DNA of 64,000 nt from Larix kaempferi (Eukaryota > Streptophyta > Pinopsida > Pinales > Pinaceae). The translations under genes and the position numbers were made by a program. This document shows, piece after piece, positions 22,916-33,892 of the stretch (the stretch's first letter is position 1; each line of letters begins with the position of its first letter). The notes below the pieces were generated by a model. It was not told where the DNA came from and did not search any database. It was given only the letters and a program-made list of their open reading frames with translations. The DNA is taken from positions 4,588,001 to 4,652,000 of the forward strand of contig BSBM01001024.1 in assembly GCA_027924585.1 (NCBI GenBank), written 5' to 3'.

Positions 22916-24862
22916 ACAAGCTCGTTAAAAAATGAAGCAGACATCATGAGCATTCTTCCAACCTATCTTCGAGCTCGTTAAAAACAGTAAAATGGTGTTT
23001 GAGCTTACTTTTCACTTTTTTCGTGCTCTGGTTAAAACATGAAAAGTGGTTTGAGCCTACTTTTTCCTTTTTCGTGCTCTGGATCCAAGCATGAAAAAGA
23101 TTCCGAGTGCTTTTGATACCATTATCGTGCTCGTTAAACAAATTGGAGTAAAAAGGTGTGTCTAACGAGTATAGGTTTATCACTTTATCCGGCCTCGCTA
23201 GACTATTTACGGAAAAGGAACTGTGCCGAGTTTACTTTTCCTTTGTCGTACTTGGTCATCAACAATGACAAAGTTGTACATGGAGTCCATAGTTAAGCTC
23301 TTTTCAGACTCCCTAAAATTGAAAAGATTGCCAAGCGAAATTGATTCATTCACGCTTGTAAAAGGATTTGAATGATCGTCTCCCTAGTGATAGTTTACCC
23401 CTTTTTCGGACTAGGGGGCACTACTTACGAAAAAGGAATACTCCAGCCAATCATGACTGGAAGAGTCCTCTCCCACGTTTTTTTACCCTTTTTCGGGCGA
23501 TGAGGCTAACCTTACGAAAAAGGACCGTTGGAGTCTTCTTTAGTTCTTTTCAGACTCTCTAAACATGAAATGACAATCGAGTTTTCCTTCCTTGGACTCG
23601 TTAAAATTTGACATCGAAGGACCCACTTTGGGACGAACCCCTCCTTTCTCAGGTTCAAAAAACATGTGAGATTGGACTCATCTATGAGATGAGCTTTACC
23701 GAGCATCTGTTATCCTCCTCAATCTCGTTAAAAAACAAAGAGGTACTCGTCCATCATGTCGGGGGGAAAATGGGAAAATGAGTCAAGTTTACCTTGTTGG
23801 CAGCTTGTGAGTCGTCACCTTTGAACATGGCATGCATCCTCACCTTGTCTGTTTTGGGTAGTCAATCTTGCTGATAGTGTCATCATTATGATCATGCGTC
23901 CTCATTATTGCTATGAGTTCACACTTTCTGTGGTTCTGTCTATTCAAGTAATCCCTGTTGCCAAGCTCTGTTTCATGCCGTTATATGTTCAAAGGATTAT
24001 TACCTTGAGTCCACCTCCACTTCATGTCAAACCTTCCCTTTGTGTCAGTACATATTCTATTGTTTCATCGGTCCATACTATCTCTCGTTCTGATTTCGTG
24101 TCGATGATGTGGGAATCATTATGGCCCACCTTTGACGAGTCTATTCCTGTCGACACCAAATCACTATCCAGGAATTAGACTTAGGAGTCAACCACTAGTA
24201 CCTTGGTACCTGCATGCCTCAATGGCAGGTTTCCTCGTATTCAACAGTAGGTTTTCATCAATGACCTCTGATTGAATGATCTCTCGGATGCTCGACATCA
24301 ACTCCTTTATTCACATTTCGTTGAGATGTACTATAGATACCTTGGGGATCATCGTCATCATTGGTGATTTCCCTCGCATTTGTTAATGGTTCACATCATT
24401 GACCGGTAATCAAATGGTTTCTACCATGTTCGACTTCAACACCTTGTAATCACATGGCTAGATTCGTATCATTTGCGATCGGGTAGAAGACCCTGGACAC
24501 CCTTTTGTATTTTGATTATGTCCAGGTTGCAATGGAGATTTCCTCTGTATTGTCACACAAATCCACTATTTGTATTGGTCGTGGCTGTGTTATTATTGTC
24601 TCATGGATCTACGCTTATTCATAGTAGCCATGATCTATTCACAGTCTATATCATCTCAGTACTCATGGATCTGCAATGTATTGGTCGGCAGCCATGCTTT
24701 GAGTCATTTGTTTCCGAGCATGGGGATGCCCGCCTCGGTGGTATATCTGACATTTTGTTTCTGTTTCAGCTCCTTGTTGCTCCCCTCGATGCTATCTCCG
24801 AACCATATTTGTAAAGTCTTTCGGCCATCAGTCTCTTCTAACCTCACACTTTAGGGGGCATC
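22916..24862 (+). repeat. Direct interior arm of element E
   Basis: It has the sequence orientation expected for the 3' interior of the parent element, because it ends TTAGGGGGCATC (polypurine-like) directly before LTR3. It begins with CAAGCTCGTTAAAAAATGAA, a word repeated several times in the interior. Confidence 0.9.
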
Positions 24863-25847
24863 TGTTATACCTCAATATTACACATTTCGTATTAGTGTCG
24901 CATTCTTGCATTACCGACCTAAACGACAGTTTCCCTTAAAGATCATCTGAACATCCAGAGTTAAAACCATTGACTGAACACTGAAAGCAAAACCTTTTTA
25001 TGCCATTTACCAGCCTAATTTAGCCCTGTTTGTGAGCACTGCCGCTCTCTGCACATCTATAGGGGCGCGGTAGTCATCACTACCGCGCGTTGCTCCTTCT
25101 CTGGGGCGCGGTACTACCGCGTTATGCTCAGTTATAGGGGCGTGGTAGTCTGAATTTAGCCTTTTTGCCTTGGATTTTTGGATTTCGACCTTCGAGGATA
25201 TTTTGTTGGGAATACCATCTTTGGTTCGATCCTAACTCCTTCTTTGTTTAGCTGGCCTGATCCACTAAACCCTCCATAGATCCACACTTCTCTCTTGTTG
25301 GTTAGCCTTCCCATGTGCTATAAGAGAGAAGCTTTCCATGGGCCAAAGGGAGGACTTTTGGGGCATCAAACCTATGATCTTCATACTTCTGCAGAGATAG
25401 CTAGAGGAAGCACTTGGAGCTGGAAGTTGGCTTGGACATCAAGCAACTATTGTACATGACTTCAAGTTGGTAATGGAATAACTTGTCTTGTTTTCCCAAA
25501 TCATTTGTGTTAATTTTGTTTTAATGATATGATTTGTATCTTCCATAGATTTAGATTCTAACTTATGTTTCAGGTTGCTAGAGAATAGTGCATTCTTGTG
25601 TCTTGGTTCCATTTTGGCAGGTTCATTCGTGAGGGCTTGGAGATTGGAGCAACTACAATGACAAGCGTTTGGATAGAAGGTCAGTTGAACTCCTTCTACT
25701 CTTTCTAGCATTTTAATCTTGAGACGTTTGTTAGATCTAGGGATTCAAGGTAGCATTTGTTTCCTTTTTGTCTTAGTATAGAGTTAGTACATCCTGCTTT
25801 ATCCTAAGAGAGTTTCTACCTATCCGTAGGCAGAAATTTCTACAACA
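24863..25847 (+). repeat. LTR3 of element E
   Basis: It is the true 3' LTR, preceded by a polypurine-like tract and followed by the duplication ACAGG at 25848-25852. Confidence 0.93.
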
Positions 25848-25852
25848 ACAGG

Positions 25853-28130
25853 GCTTTTGGTTAGTATCAAAGACATAGGTCCTCAAACATTTGTAATTTG
25901 TTAATCTAGACATGCTCTTTGAGGAGTCTACTTGGTTAAACTTTCCTTTGTACTTCTGAGTGGTTTTGGTGTATGTTGTAAATTACACTTTATCTATCAA
26001 TATATACCAAACTTGTGGCCGCTCTTTCTTCTTTCTTGTTGTAAAAATGATTTTTTTCTCCTTAGCCACTTGCAATTTGGTTTTGTCCCTTACAATACAT
26101 AGAGTTAAAACCTATGAATTAAATTTATGGAAGATAATTCCCTACCAATGGTAAACCCAATGCATAACTACACTCCGTAAGCATTCCTAGGTATATTCAT
26201 GTTGCACTCTTGCCCATTGTTAAATATATTTAATATCTTATTCTCTTACATTTAAACCTTATTGTATTTATATCTCACTTTTTATCTGGTGATCTTCTTC
26301 CACCATCCATGCTCCCAAGCTTACTTGGATTATTTGTCCCCATTAACCCTCCATTGTTTTGGAGGTTTCCATGGTTGGTACTTCCTCTTCATTGGATTCT
26401 TCCTTAGGTGCATTAGGAAACTCAATTGTGGTGTTCTTATCATTGTCCCTTGTCACATTCAATCAACCTTTTCTCACCTCAAAGAGAGCTTCAACACAAC
26501 CTTAAGAGCGAGGAGGGAACCTTCTTAATTGAGGGAAATTGGGTCAAATGTACATGCATCTTATTGTTTTATTTATACTCATTTGTATGCTTACTTTTCC
26601 TTTATTTCATTCCATTAAGAGATAGCATATCATTATTTAGTCCCATAGGAGGGATAGCAACTTCTCAAGTATGTAGAGTAGGTTTCTAACCCTCCTTTAT
26701 ACTCATTGCTTATTCATTTTTCCTTAAGACCAAGTACATTGTTGTAGAGTATATGATTAGTTAGAGACAATCTCATAGCTAGTTAAAGGCCTTCACTCGC
26801 TTAGGAGGACAATAAACCCTAGAATCCCTTCCTAGCATGCTTGATCACCAAAGTGAAGTGTGTCAATCAATCTAATGCTTGTTTTTCATTGCATTTACAT
26901 TGAGAGACTTAGCTAGGTTGCATCCATTATTATCTCTCTTTCATTCTCAACTTTGCATAAATAGTTAATTAGATTATTGAACAAATATGTAAAATGAACC
27001 ATATTTATTTATTACTTTGATTTCTCCAACTACTTAGTTTTTGCAAATAAATATAATTGATCTTACAAATTCAAATAACCAATTATAAGCACATTAAAAG
27101 ATTAATCCATTATCGACTTAGTGGATTGTCATTGTTTTGCCTTCCATCCTTCCCCTAGTTTTCCCAGTTCTCCTAAAAGAAATGTGGCAACTATAATATT
27201 TCCAAGTATCTTTAGGTTGTACTTTTCTCTTCATGATATTAACACTTCACATACATATACTATGAACATCTCTATCCCAATAATACTTAACCTTCATAAA
27301 AAAAAGTAGAACATCTCTTTTAAAGACCCATACATAAATTTAAATAAAGATATATTTTTTTTCTAATAGTTAGACTGTGATCAAATAGACCTGATAATGC
27401 TTTATCAATAACAATATGAAATTATAATTTGATTGAAGAGAAGGAAAAACTACCATCTTTGATTTCCTATGGCGTTTAAGTTCCTTTATCAAATCCTTAA
27501 ATTGCTTTAGTTAATGTTTGTTTATTCAACCTCTAGGACAATCTTCCATAATTTATGCTACCCATACATTTTAAACTCCTAAGTGTTCAACATCAATCCA
27601 GGTTTGTTGTGCATAAGGACACTTTATAAGAAGAGAGAGATTGTTTTTCTCGACCTTTTTGCATAAAATGTGAATCTTCGGACCTTGTCTACTTCTCTTT
27701 TGTAGAACCTCCTAAATGAATGCTTAATACCTCACTCCAATTATCATGCTACAAAACGTAATTAATTTAAATTAATATTTCAAAACTTCAGTACTTATTA
27801 TTATTATTGAACTCTTATCACTAATAGTTGGTATTTCTACATAGGGAAATAGTCAAATCATTAAGTGTTGGTTTCCATGGCAGAATCTGAAGGAGTCCCC
27901 AAGCAGTCAGATGAGGTGGAGCTCATGGACAATGATCTAGAGGACCATGTGGTTGTATCGTTGATAAATTTTCGATCTCATGCGGGGTTGTTGGAATGTT
28001 GGGAGAGCTCAAGTCACAGTGGGAGCACTCCAACAAAACTTTGTCATTGGTGTCCCTTTTAGCTTCCATTTACTTTTTTAGTGATTTTTTTTGTATTTTT
28101 TTATGAAAATTAGATGTTATTTCACGGAAT
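25853..28130. other. Noncoding, unassigned
   Basis: Before E inserted, 18106 was continuous with 25853, and the start here (GGTTAGTATCAAAGAC) weakly resembles a tRNA-Met-type primer-binding site. Short ORFs of 60-90 codons (for example 26262-26528 and 27865-28062) have no recognisable domain. The rest is AT-rich and featureless to me. Confidence 0.4.
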
Positions 28131-28539
28131 GGCACTAAAGTCGACATTATTTCTTGTATCAAATTTAGTGGCAAGTTTAGCATCAAATTTAGCATTAGAT
28201 TTAGCACCACATTCAACGCCAAGTTTAGCTTAGTGCCAAAATTAGAGCAATATTCAGTGCTAGATTTATAGCCATATGTTTAGGGCCAGGTTTAAACCGG
28301 ATTTAGCACCAAGTTTCGCATGTGACTAAATAAAAGAAAAGGAAACTTTTAAAAAAGAAAGCTAAGTAATATGAAAGGTTAAAACTAAGCCACTTGTCTC
28401 AATCCTCATGAGTTGGAGGGAATTTCAATTATTTTAATTAAAATCCCTAATTTTCCCTCATAAAAGCCTCTCAAAACCTACTCTTTCATTCTTTTCTCAT
28501 TTCCTCTCTTTCTCTCTTCTCTTCTCAACCCTTCTCCTT

Positions 28540-29130
28540 TCTCCTTTAGGGTTTCCTCTCTCGGGGTTTCATCCTCATGGAGGACAGGGTTTGGTTTTAT
28601 GGAGGAACCTCCATGAGGAAGATAATGGATTCTCCTTCCTTTTAACTCCTTCCTTCCTCTTTTACTTTTCTTTTCTTTTATTGATTTTTTTTAAAGCTAG
28701 TACCCACGGAGTTTCAAAACGGTGACCTATCACAAGGAGTGGCTTAACAGTACATGCATTCATCATATATTCTACACCTCGTGGGATAAAACAAAGACTT
28801 TTCTTTTATTGATTTACTAGTGTTTATTGTTGTTTTTTGTTGTGGGTTTAGGGTTTCATGTATGGAAGAGAAGGTTTCATCAAAGAACCTCCATAACGAA
28901 GGTAGTGACTTTTCCCTTCCCTTCTCCTCCTTCCTATTATACTTTTTTTTTTTTTTTCTAATGTGTATTGTTATTTTGTTGTTGTAGGTTTAGGGTTTCC
29001 TGGTGGAACCTCCATAAGGAAGGTAATGGCTTCTCCCTTCGCTTCTCATTTTTCCTTCTCTTTTTCTTTGCTTCTTCTTTGTTGATTTTCTAATGTTTAT
29101 TGTTTTTTGTTGTTGCAGGTTTAATGGAGA
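28540..29130. repeat. Three imperfect tandem units
   Basis: A unit containing AGGGTTTC, a GGAACCTCCAT-A-GAAG phrase, a pyrimidine-rich CTTCTCCCTTC tract and TTTATTGTT recurs near 28600, 28880 and 29000. Unit lengths are unequal. The long CT/TTTC tracts near 28440-28560 belong to the same block. Confidence 0.6.
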
Positions 29131-29183
29131 AAGACGAAAACAATGACATTTGGGTTTTTTTAATGCACATATCTAGTTCACAA

Positions 29184-29602
29184 GTATGACTTAAGGAGTA
29201 CCATTACATTAATGTAAGGAGATCAGGTTTAAAATTCCGACAACCATCTGTTTCTTATTACTTTTCCATTTGTATTCACTTGTTTGCATTCATAGGTTAG
29301 GTTAATTTCAATTCGGATCTACACTTTTAAAGGTATATTTATGTGGGAATGTAGCTCAAGTAGAGTTATTTTCCTTTTAACAAGTGATCTAGGTTCAAAT
29401 CCCAACATTTCCTTAACATTTTTCCATTTCTATTTTCATTTTTTACCATTTCCATTTATGATTTTGTAAGTTCTAATTTGCACTAGGTTAGTTTAGTTTC
29501 ATTTTAGATTTGCACTTTTGACCATAGTTTTGTTGTGGGAATGTAGCTTAAGTAGAGCTCCTGCCTCTTGGCATGTGATCTAGGTTCAAATCACAATGTT
29601 TC
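29184..29602 (+). repeat. Three tandem tRNA-like (SINE-like) units
   Basis: Two close units have an A-box-like GTAGCTCAAGTAGAG (29351-29365) or GTAGCTTAAGTAGAG (29543-29557), and a B-box-like AGGTTCAAATCCC (29391-29403) or AGGTTCAAATCAC (29582-29594). A third, weaker unit has boxes near 29184 and 29224. A-to-B spacing is 39-40 bases in all three. In the middle unit GGGAATG (29344-29350) can pair with CATTTCC downstream, like an acceptor stem. They are not tRNA genes, because the T-stem and anticodon arms do not fold properly. Confidence 0.6.
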
Positions 29603-30346
29603 ATTGCCATTTTTTCATTTTTTACCATTTTTCGTTTCTATTTCCATACATTTAATTTACAAACGATCAGTGATAAATTAGGGGCTAATCCTAGCATTAA
29701 ATATGACACTAATCCCGGTGCTAACCTGGTGCTAAACATGGACCAATTCTGGTGCTAAACCTAGAGTTAATTTAGGTGTTTTAAAAAATTACAAGTTTGT
29801 GCCACATTTAACGACATATTTTCCAACTCAATTGACAACAAATACACTAAAACGAGACACTAAATTAGGTGTTAATCATCTATTTTGTTGTAGTGGAGTA
29901 AGGGGTGGTGACAAGACAGTCTGCAGTACACTAGAAGGAGGGTTTAATTTTGGCAATGTGGAAAATACCATAGGATGTGGATGGATCATTGGGTTATTTG
30001 GTGACACCTAGAGTCTCTTCGCAGGAGGGAAGTCAAGGAAAGAGTTTAAAAGCCCTCATATGTGCAAGACAAGATCAAGTCGTCATCACACCTATTGGGT
30101 GTGTAGAATCAAAGGTACCTAGTACTTAAGGGGAAGCGGTTACTCATGGAAGCTATGTTAGTCGTACATAGTAGGGAAACTCTTTTAAGGATGTGTGTAT
30201 CTCAATCCCAAAACTGACTTGTCATTGGAGTCCTTTGAGGCATGCAGAGGGAGTACTTATGGTGATATTCCCTGTGTCTCTCATTATGATTTTGACACAC
30301 AAGTCTAGATCTAGTATACTATGGAGTTGCGGGGTCTAATTTTGAG

Positions 30347-30560
30347 ATGGTTGAGGATTTTGTGGGGGTGCCTCTCAATAGTAAAAGTTTGGTGGGTGGT
30401 TATCTATATCGAGTAAAAAGGAACAAAGGTATTATAGGAGATGAGTTGGGTGGTGGATTTAAGGGTGAGCGAAAGAAACAAAAGGTGATAAAGTGTTGTG
30501 AAAATCTTCATCGGTTAACAGTTAGTGAGGATACACAAGTTTAAAATATCATGGAGTATA
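30347..30560 (+). pseudogene. LINE F ORF1, 5' part
   Basis: An open stretch to 30544 begins MVEDFVGVPLNSKSL. The same frame continues after one stop and across the GTATA duplication into 33893, giving MGKALLGKF, part of a DUF4283-like region. This continuity shows that G entered ORF1. Confidence 0.6.
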
Positions 30561-31273
30561 TGTTGGAATAGTTAACCCATCTAGACCTTGGTTAAAACAT
30601 TATTTTATTTTTCATAGTGTTTAGTACCCTGCTAATTATTCATCAAAGTGCTTAAGTTGTCAACCTAGGCCCACCTAGGTGCATTATTTGCCTACTTAAT
30701 GATTTTTATCCTTAAGTGCACCCTCTTTTTTATTTTAAAGCAGCTTTTAAGAGTCCAAAAGAACAATCTACTTTTATCCTGCTTTATTCTCGATTTTATG
30801 AGATAAGACAACTTTTGCTCTACTTTTCTCATGGATAAGGATAAGGTAGGGGCACTTTGGTAATATTGGCAAGTTTGCTTGATTTTTCCTAACCCCCTTC
30901 CATCCTTTTCTCCTATAAAGTTGTTCATCAGTTGATTTTTAGTCACTCATGGCCTACCTTATCCAACTTGGCCAATTCATGACCACTTGCTATGAGTTGG
31001 AGAATTATTTTGCCATGGATTGGGTCTTATAACTAAATCTAAGCCTAACTTTAATGAGGTACTCGAATTGCCTCTAGTGCATTAAAATTTCCTCTATGAG
31101 GTCTATTATTTATTGTACTCTTATTGTTCAATAATAGATTGATGAAATTTTATCCAATTGAGATTCTTTTTATCATGTGTTCTGCTCAAATTTTCTCCCT
31201 TCTCTGTATTCTTGCAAAACTAATTGTGAGGTTTCTTCAGTAAACTAGATTCAGGCTGTGACATATTTTTAGA
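30561..31273 (+). repeat. 5' LTR of element G
   Basis: It matches 33176-33887 along its length. The terminal CACA is changed to TAGA, next to the primer-binding site. Confidence 0.88.
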
Positions 31274-31290
31274 TGGTATCAGAGCTAGCC
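31274..31290 (+). promoter_or_regulatory. Primer-binding site of G
   Basis: TGGTATCAGAGCTAGCC begins directly after the 5' LTR and matches the initiator tRNA-Met type. Confidence 0.85.
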
Positions 31291-31443
31291 GATTCAATCT
31301 TTCTTCGATACTTCCTTTGAGCACCAGAGGCAGTGGAGGTTCCACACAATCCTAGGGCTAGTGCCTTGAATCCATTGGATCAATTCTTTAGAGTCTACCC
31401 AGGCGTGATGCACTCCCAAACGTGCTCAATGTCAAAGTAGAGA

Positions 31444-32940
31444 TTGAATGTGCTTATTGAATTTACTCTTGGGTATTTTTTTGTAGGTGTTTTGTGCAGT
31501 TACAACTTCATGGATTCAAAATCAATTCCTCCTCTATCACTATTCAACTATACTGAGTGGAAATTGAAGATGGTTGCATATATCGAGAGCCATGAGCTCT
31601 TTGATGTGTATATTGGAATTGTGGTAGAGCCAAAGTCCTCTGAAGAGAAAGATGATTGGTTGAATGATTATGACATAACATTTGGAGCCATGTGTCTAGC
31701 CATTCCTCCTAGAATGTGCTATCTCATTGACACTGCTGAATACCCAAGTGAGATATGGTCCATATTGGACAAAGCATTTGGCAAGCATAATGAAGAGATT
31801 AGTGCAAATCATTTGGAGAGCGAATATGGAACCTCCTTAAGTGTTCTTCTTCCTAAAGTATATGCCTCAATCCTCTCTTAAGAATTTGTTCAAAGAAAAG
31901 AAGAAGAAAGTGCATAAATTTATTCAATACATACAGTTCCTGTTGAAGATATTCTCCTTGATTCGAATGCTTCCTCTGGTTGTCAAGAAGCAATAATTGA
32001 AGAGAGTTCTTCTGTGGATCTAGAAGTTGAGAAATCAAATCCCTCTCCTTCATATGTGGCTGCTAACAATGAAGAAAGTCCAACTCATGGAGTTGCTATA
32101 GTTATTGAATATTATTCCAACCATTCACTGTTCTCCTATCATTCTTCATATTTTGACCTTGAGGATGATAAACTAGTCATTGATGATCATGTGCATTCTT
32201 CACAAGTTGATGGTGCACAATATGCTAATTTAATGGATGATTTGAATCCTAGATCGACAGATCTCAAGAGTGCTCCATTTGCACTCACTGATTGTGTTCT
32301 CATGCCTTCTACCTATTCCTACGTAATGACTAGCACTGGTTCTTAGAGTTGCACTGAAGATGGAGGACACCACTTTTTGCTTGGGACTGATTCTCAAGCT
32401 GATCATGACTCATTTGGACCTGATCTCAGGGAGTTAAATTTTAATGAGCACCTACAGTTTATCTCCTATAATACTTTTACTATTGAGGATCATATATCAG
32501 TTAGTGCTCTAGTAGAGGATCCTTCTTCTCATGAGTTTGCTGATGTGCAAGTTTGTGGTTCCTTGGTTATTTTCGAAGCTAGATAAGTCTTTGGAGCCGA
32601 TGTATACACTCTCCTTGGTCCCATACCTCCTCCCTATTCCTACATGGTCACATGCACATGTCCTCAGGGTGCTAGATAAGTTGGAGACATCATGCATTTG
32701 ATTGGACACTTTCTCCTCACTCTTGGAACTGATTTGAAGTCCAACCCACCACCATCACCATCATGTAATGGTACATTTGGTTATGATCTCACCCCTGCTG
32801 GTTCAAAGGAGATCTCAAGGAACCATCAATACATTCTTGGAGTTACTCATGGTTCAAGCTGCAGGTTCCAGGATCTTCATTGGAACATTTGGGAGAAGAT
32901 AGTTCTTCTTGCAAAGAGGAAAGTACCTCCTAATCTCTAA
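31444..32940 (+). pseudogene. gag-like ORF of G with repeated C-terminal tail
   Basis: The N-terminal part is open to 31881 and contains MDSKSIPPLSLFNYTEWKLK, a typical copia gag start with the FNY-W-LKM pattern, then SEIWSILDKAF. After stops, three further open stretches (32014-32346, 32377-32586, 32692-32940) form an acidic, Ser/Pro-rich tail. Two modules inside it resemble each other: TYSYVMTSTGS...LLGTDSQ near 32310-32400 and PYSYMVTCTCP...LTLGTDL near 32630-32730. The end has GTFGYDLTPAGSKEISRNHQ. Similar words occur in element H. No zinc knuckle was seen. The function of the tail is unknown. Confidence 0.65.
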
Positions 32941-33175
32941 GTTGCCAATCGTTGGCTTCACTGGCCTTCTTTGGACTATTATGTTCATGTTGCAGTCTAA
33001 AGTAAACTTTTGATACACTCCATGTCCATATTTTGAGGGAGGGTTTTGTTCCCATGTGGTTTTCCTTATTTCCTTTGTTTACATGGACATAATAAATGTA
33101 ATGGGGTGACCATAGGCCATAGTTTCCTGGGCCCTAATCATATTTCATTCACACTAAGTCAGGATTAAGGGGGGT

Positions 33176-33887
33176 TGTTGGAATAGTTAACCCATCTAGA
33201 CCTTGGTTAAAACATTATTTTATGTTTCCTAGAGTTTAGTACCATGTTAATTATTCATCATAGTGCTTAAGTTGTCAACCTAGGTCCACCTAGGTGCACT
33301 ATTTGCCTACTTTATGATGTTTATCCTTAAGTGTGCCCCTTTATGCTTTTAAAGCATCTTTTAAGAGTCTAAAGCAACAATCTACTTTTATCCTGCTTTA
33401 TTCCTGCTTTTATGAGATAAGATAGCTTTTACTCTACTATTCTCATGGATAAGGATAAGGTAGGGGCGCTTTGGTAATATTGGCAAGTTTGCTTGATTTT
33501 GCCTAACCTCCTTCCATCCCTTTCTCTTATAAAGTTGCTCATCAACTGCTTTTTAGTCACTCATGGCCTACCTAAGCCAACTTGGCCAATTCGTGACCAC
33601 TTGCTATGATTTGGAGAATGCTTTTGCCATAGATGGGGTTTTATTGCTAAATATAAGCCTAAATTTAGTGAGCTACTCAAATTGCTTCTATTGCATTCGA
33701 ATTTCCTCTATGAGGTGTATTATTTATTGTACTCTTATTGTTAAATAATAGATTGATGGAATTTTATCCAATTGAGCTTCTTTTTCTCATGTGTTCTGCT
33801 CAAATTTTCTTCCTTCTCTGTATTCTTGAAAAACTAATTGTGAGGTTTCTTTGGTAAACTAGATTCAGGCTGTTACATATTTTCACA
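33176..33887 (+). repeat. 3' LTR of element G
   Basis: It is preceded by the purine tract ATTAAGGGGGGT and followed by the duplication GTATA (33888-33892), after which the LINE ORF1 frame resumes. Confidence 0.88.
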
Positions 33888-33892
33888 GTATA

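Larger units (their letters stand above)
18112..25847 (+). mobile_element. Palindromic three-LTR retroelement E
   Basis: The order is LTR1(+) 18112-19095, a 66-bp junction, LTR2(-) 19162-20146, an inverted interior half, an 822-bp spacer, a direct interior half, and LTR3(+) 24863-25847. The arms 19162-22093 and 22916-25847 are reverse complements of each other; paired coordinates sum to 45009 at every point checked, so they show no net indels. Outer flanks are ACAGG on both sides. The primer-binding site TGGCGACTCCGCTGGGGA (19101-19118) is the tRNA-Arg type used by Ogre/Tat-like Ty3 elements. No gag or pol was recognised, and the longest ORF is 113 codons. It is therefore non-autonomous and probably derived from a Tat/Ogre-type relative. 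The LTRs differ by only a few percent or less, so it is young. The tail-to-tail LTR join through tRNA sequence suggests fold-back reverse transcription. Confidence 0.9.
28134..29895. mobile_element. CACTA-like non-autonomous element (right end clear)
   Basis: The right end reads, on the minus strand, CACTACAACAAAATAG (29895 downward), as in CACTA terminal repeats. Subterminal words mirror each other: TTTAGCACCAAGTTTAGC-like copies at about 28150-28320 and GGTGCTAAAC-like copies in inverse orientation at about 29690-29775. This is typical of CACTA subterminal repeats. The left end is not conserved; CACTAAAG at 28134 is only a candidate. No transposase is present. Tandem units and tRNA-like units fill the interior. 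Confidence 0.5.
30561..33887 (+). mobile_element. Non-autonomous copia-like element G (gag only)
   Basis: LTRs are 30561-31273 and 33176-33887, about 712 bp each, starting TGTTGGAATAG. The 3' copy ends TTTTCACA; the 5' copy end is mutated. Flanks are GTATA at 30556-30560 and 33888-33892. TGGTATCAGAGC (31274) is the tRNA-Met primer-binding site and ATTAAGGGGGG precedes the 3' LTR. The interior is only 1.9 kb and encodes a gag-like protein and a repeated acidic tail, without protease, integrase or RT. This is the layout called TR-GAG or LARD-like. Its gag, tail and 3' noncoding region resemble those of element H. Confidence 0.87.

Noticed and set aside
18112-25847. Autointegration as the origin of the inverted LTR pair
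   Set aside because: Autointegration would join LTR tips directly. Here LTRs meet through primer-binding sites and tRNA sequence.
29340-29420. A functional tRNA gene
   Set aside because: A and B boxes are present, but the T-stem mispairs and no anticodon arm folds; it is SINE-like only.
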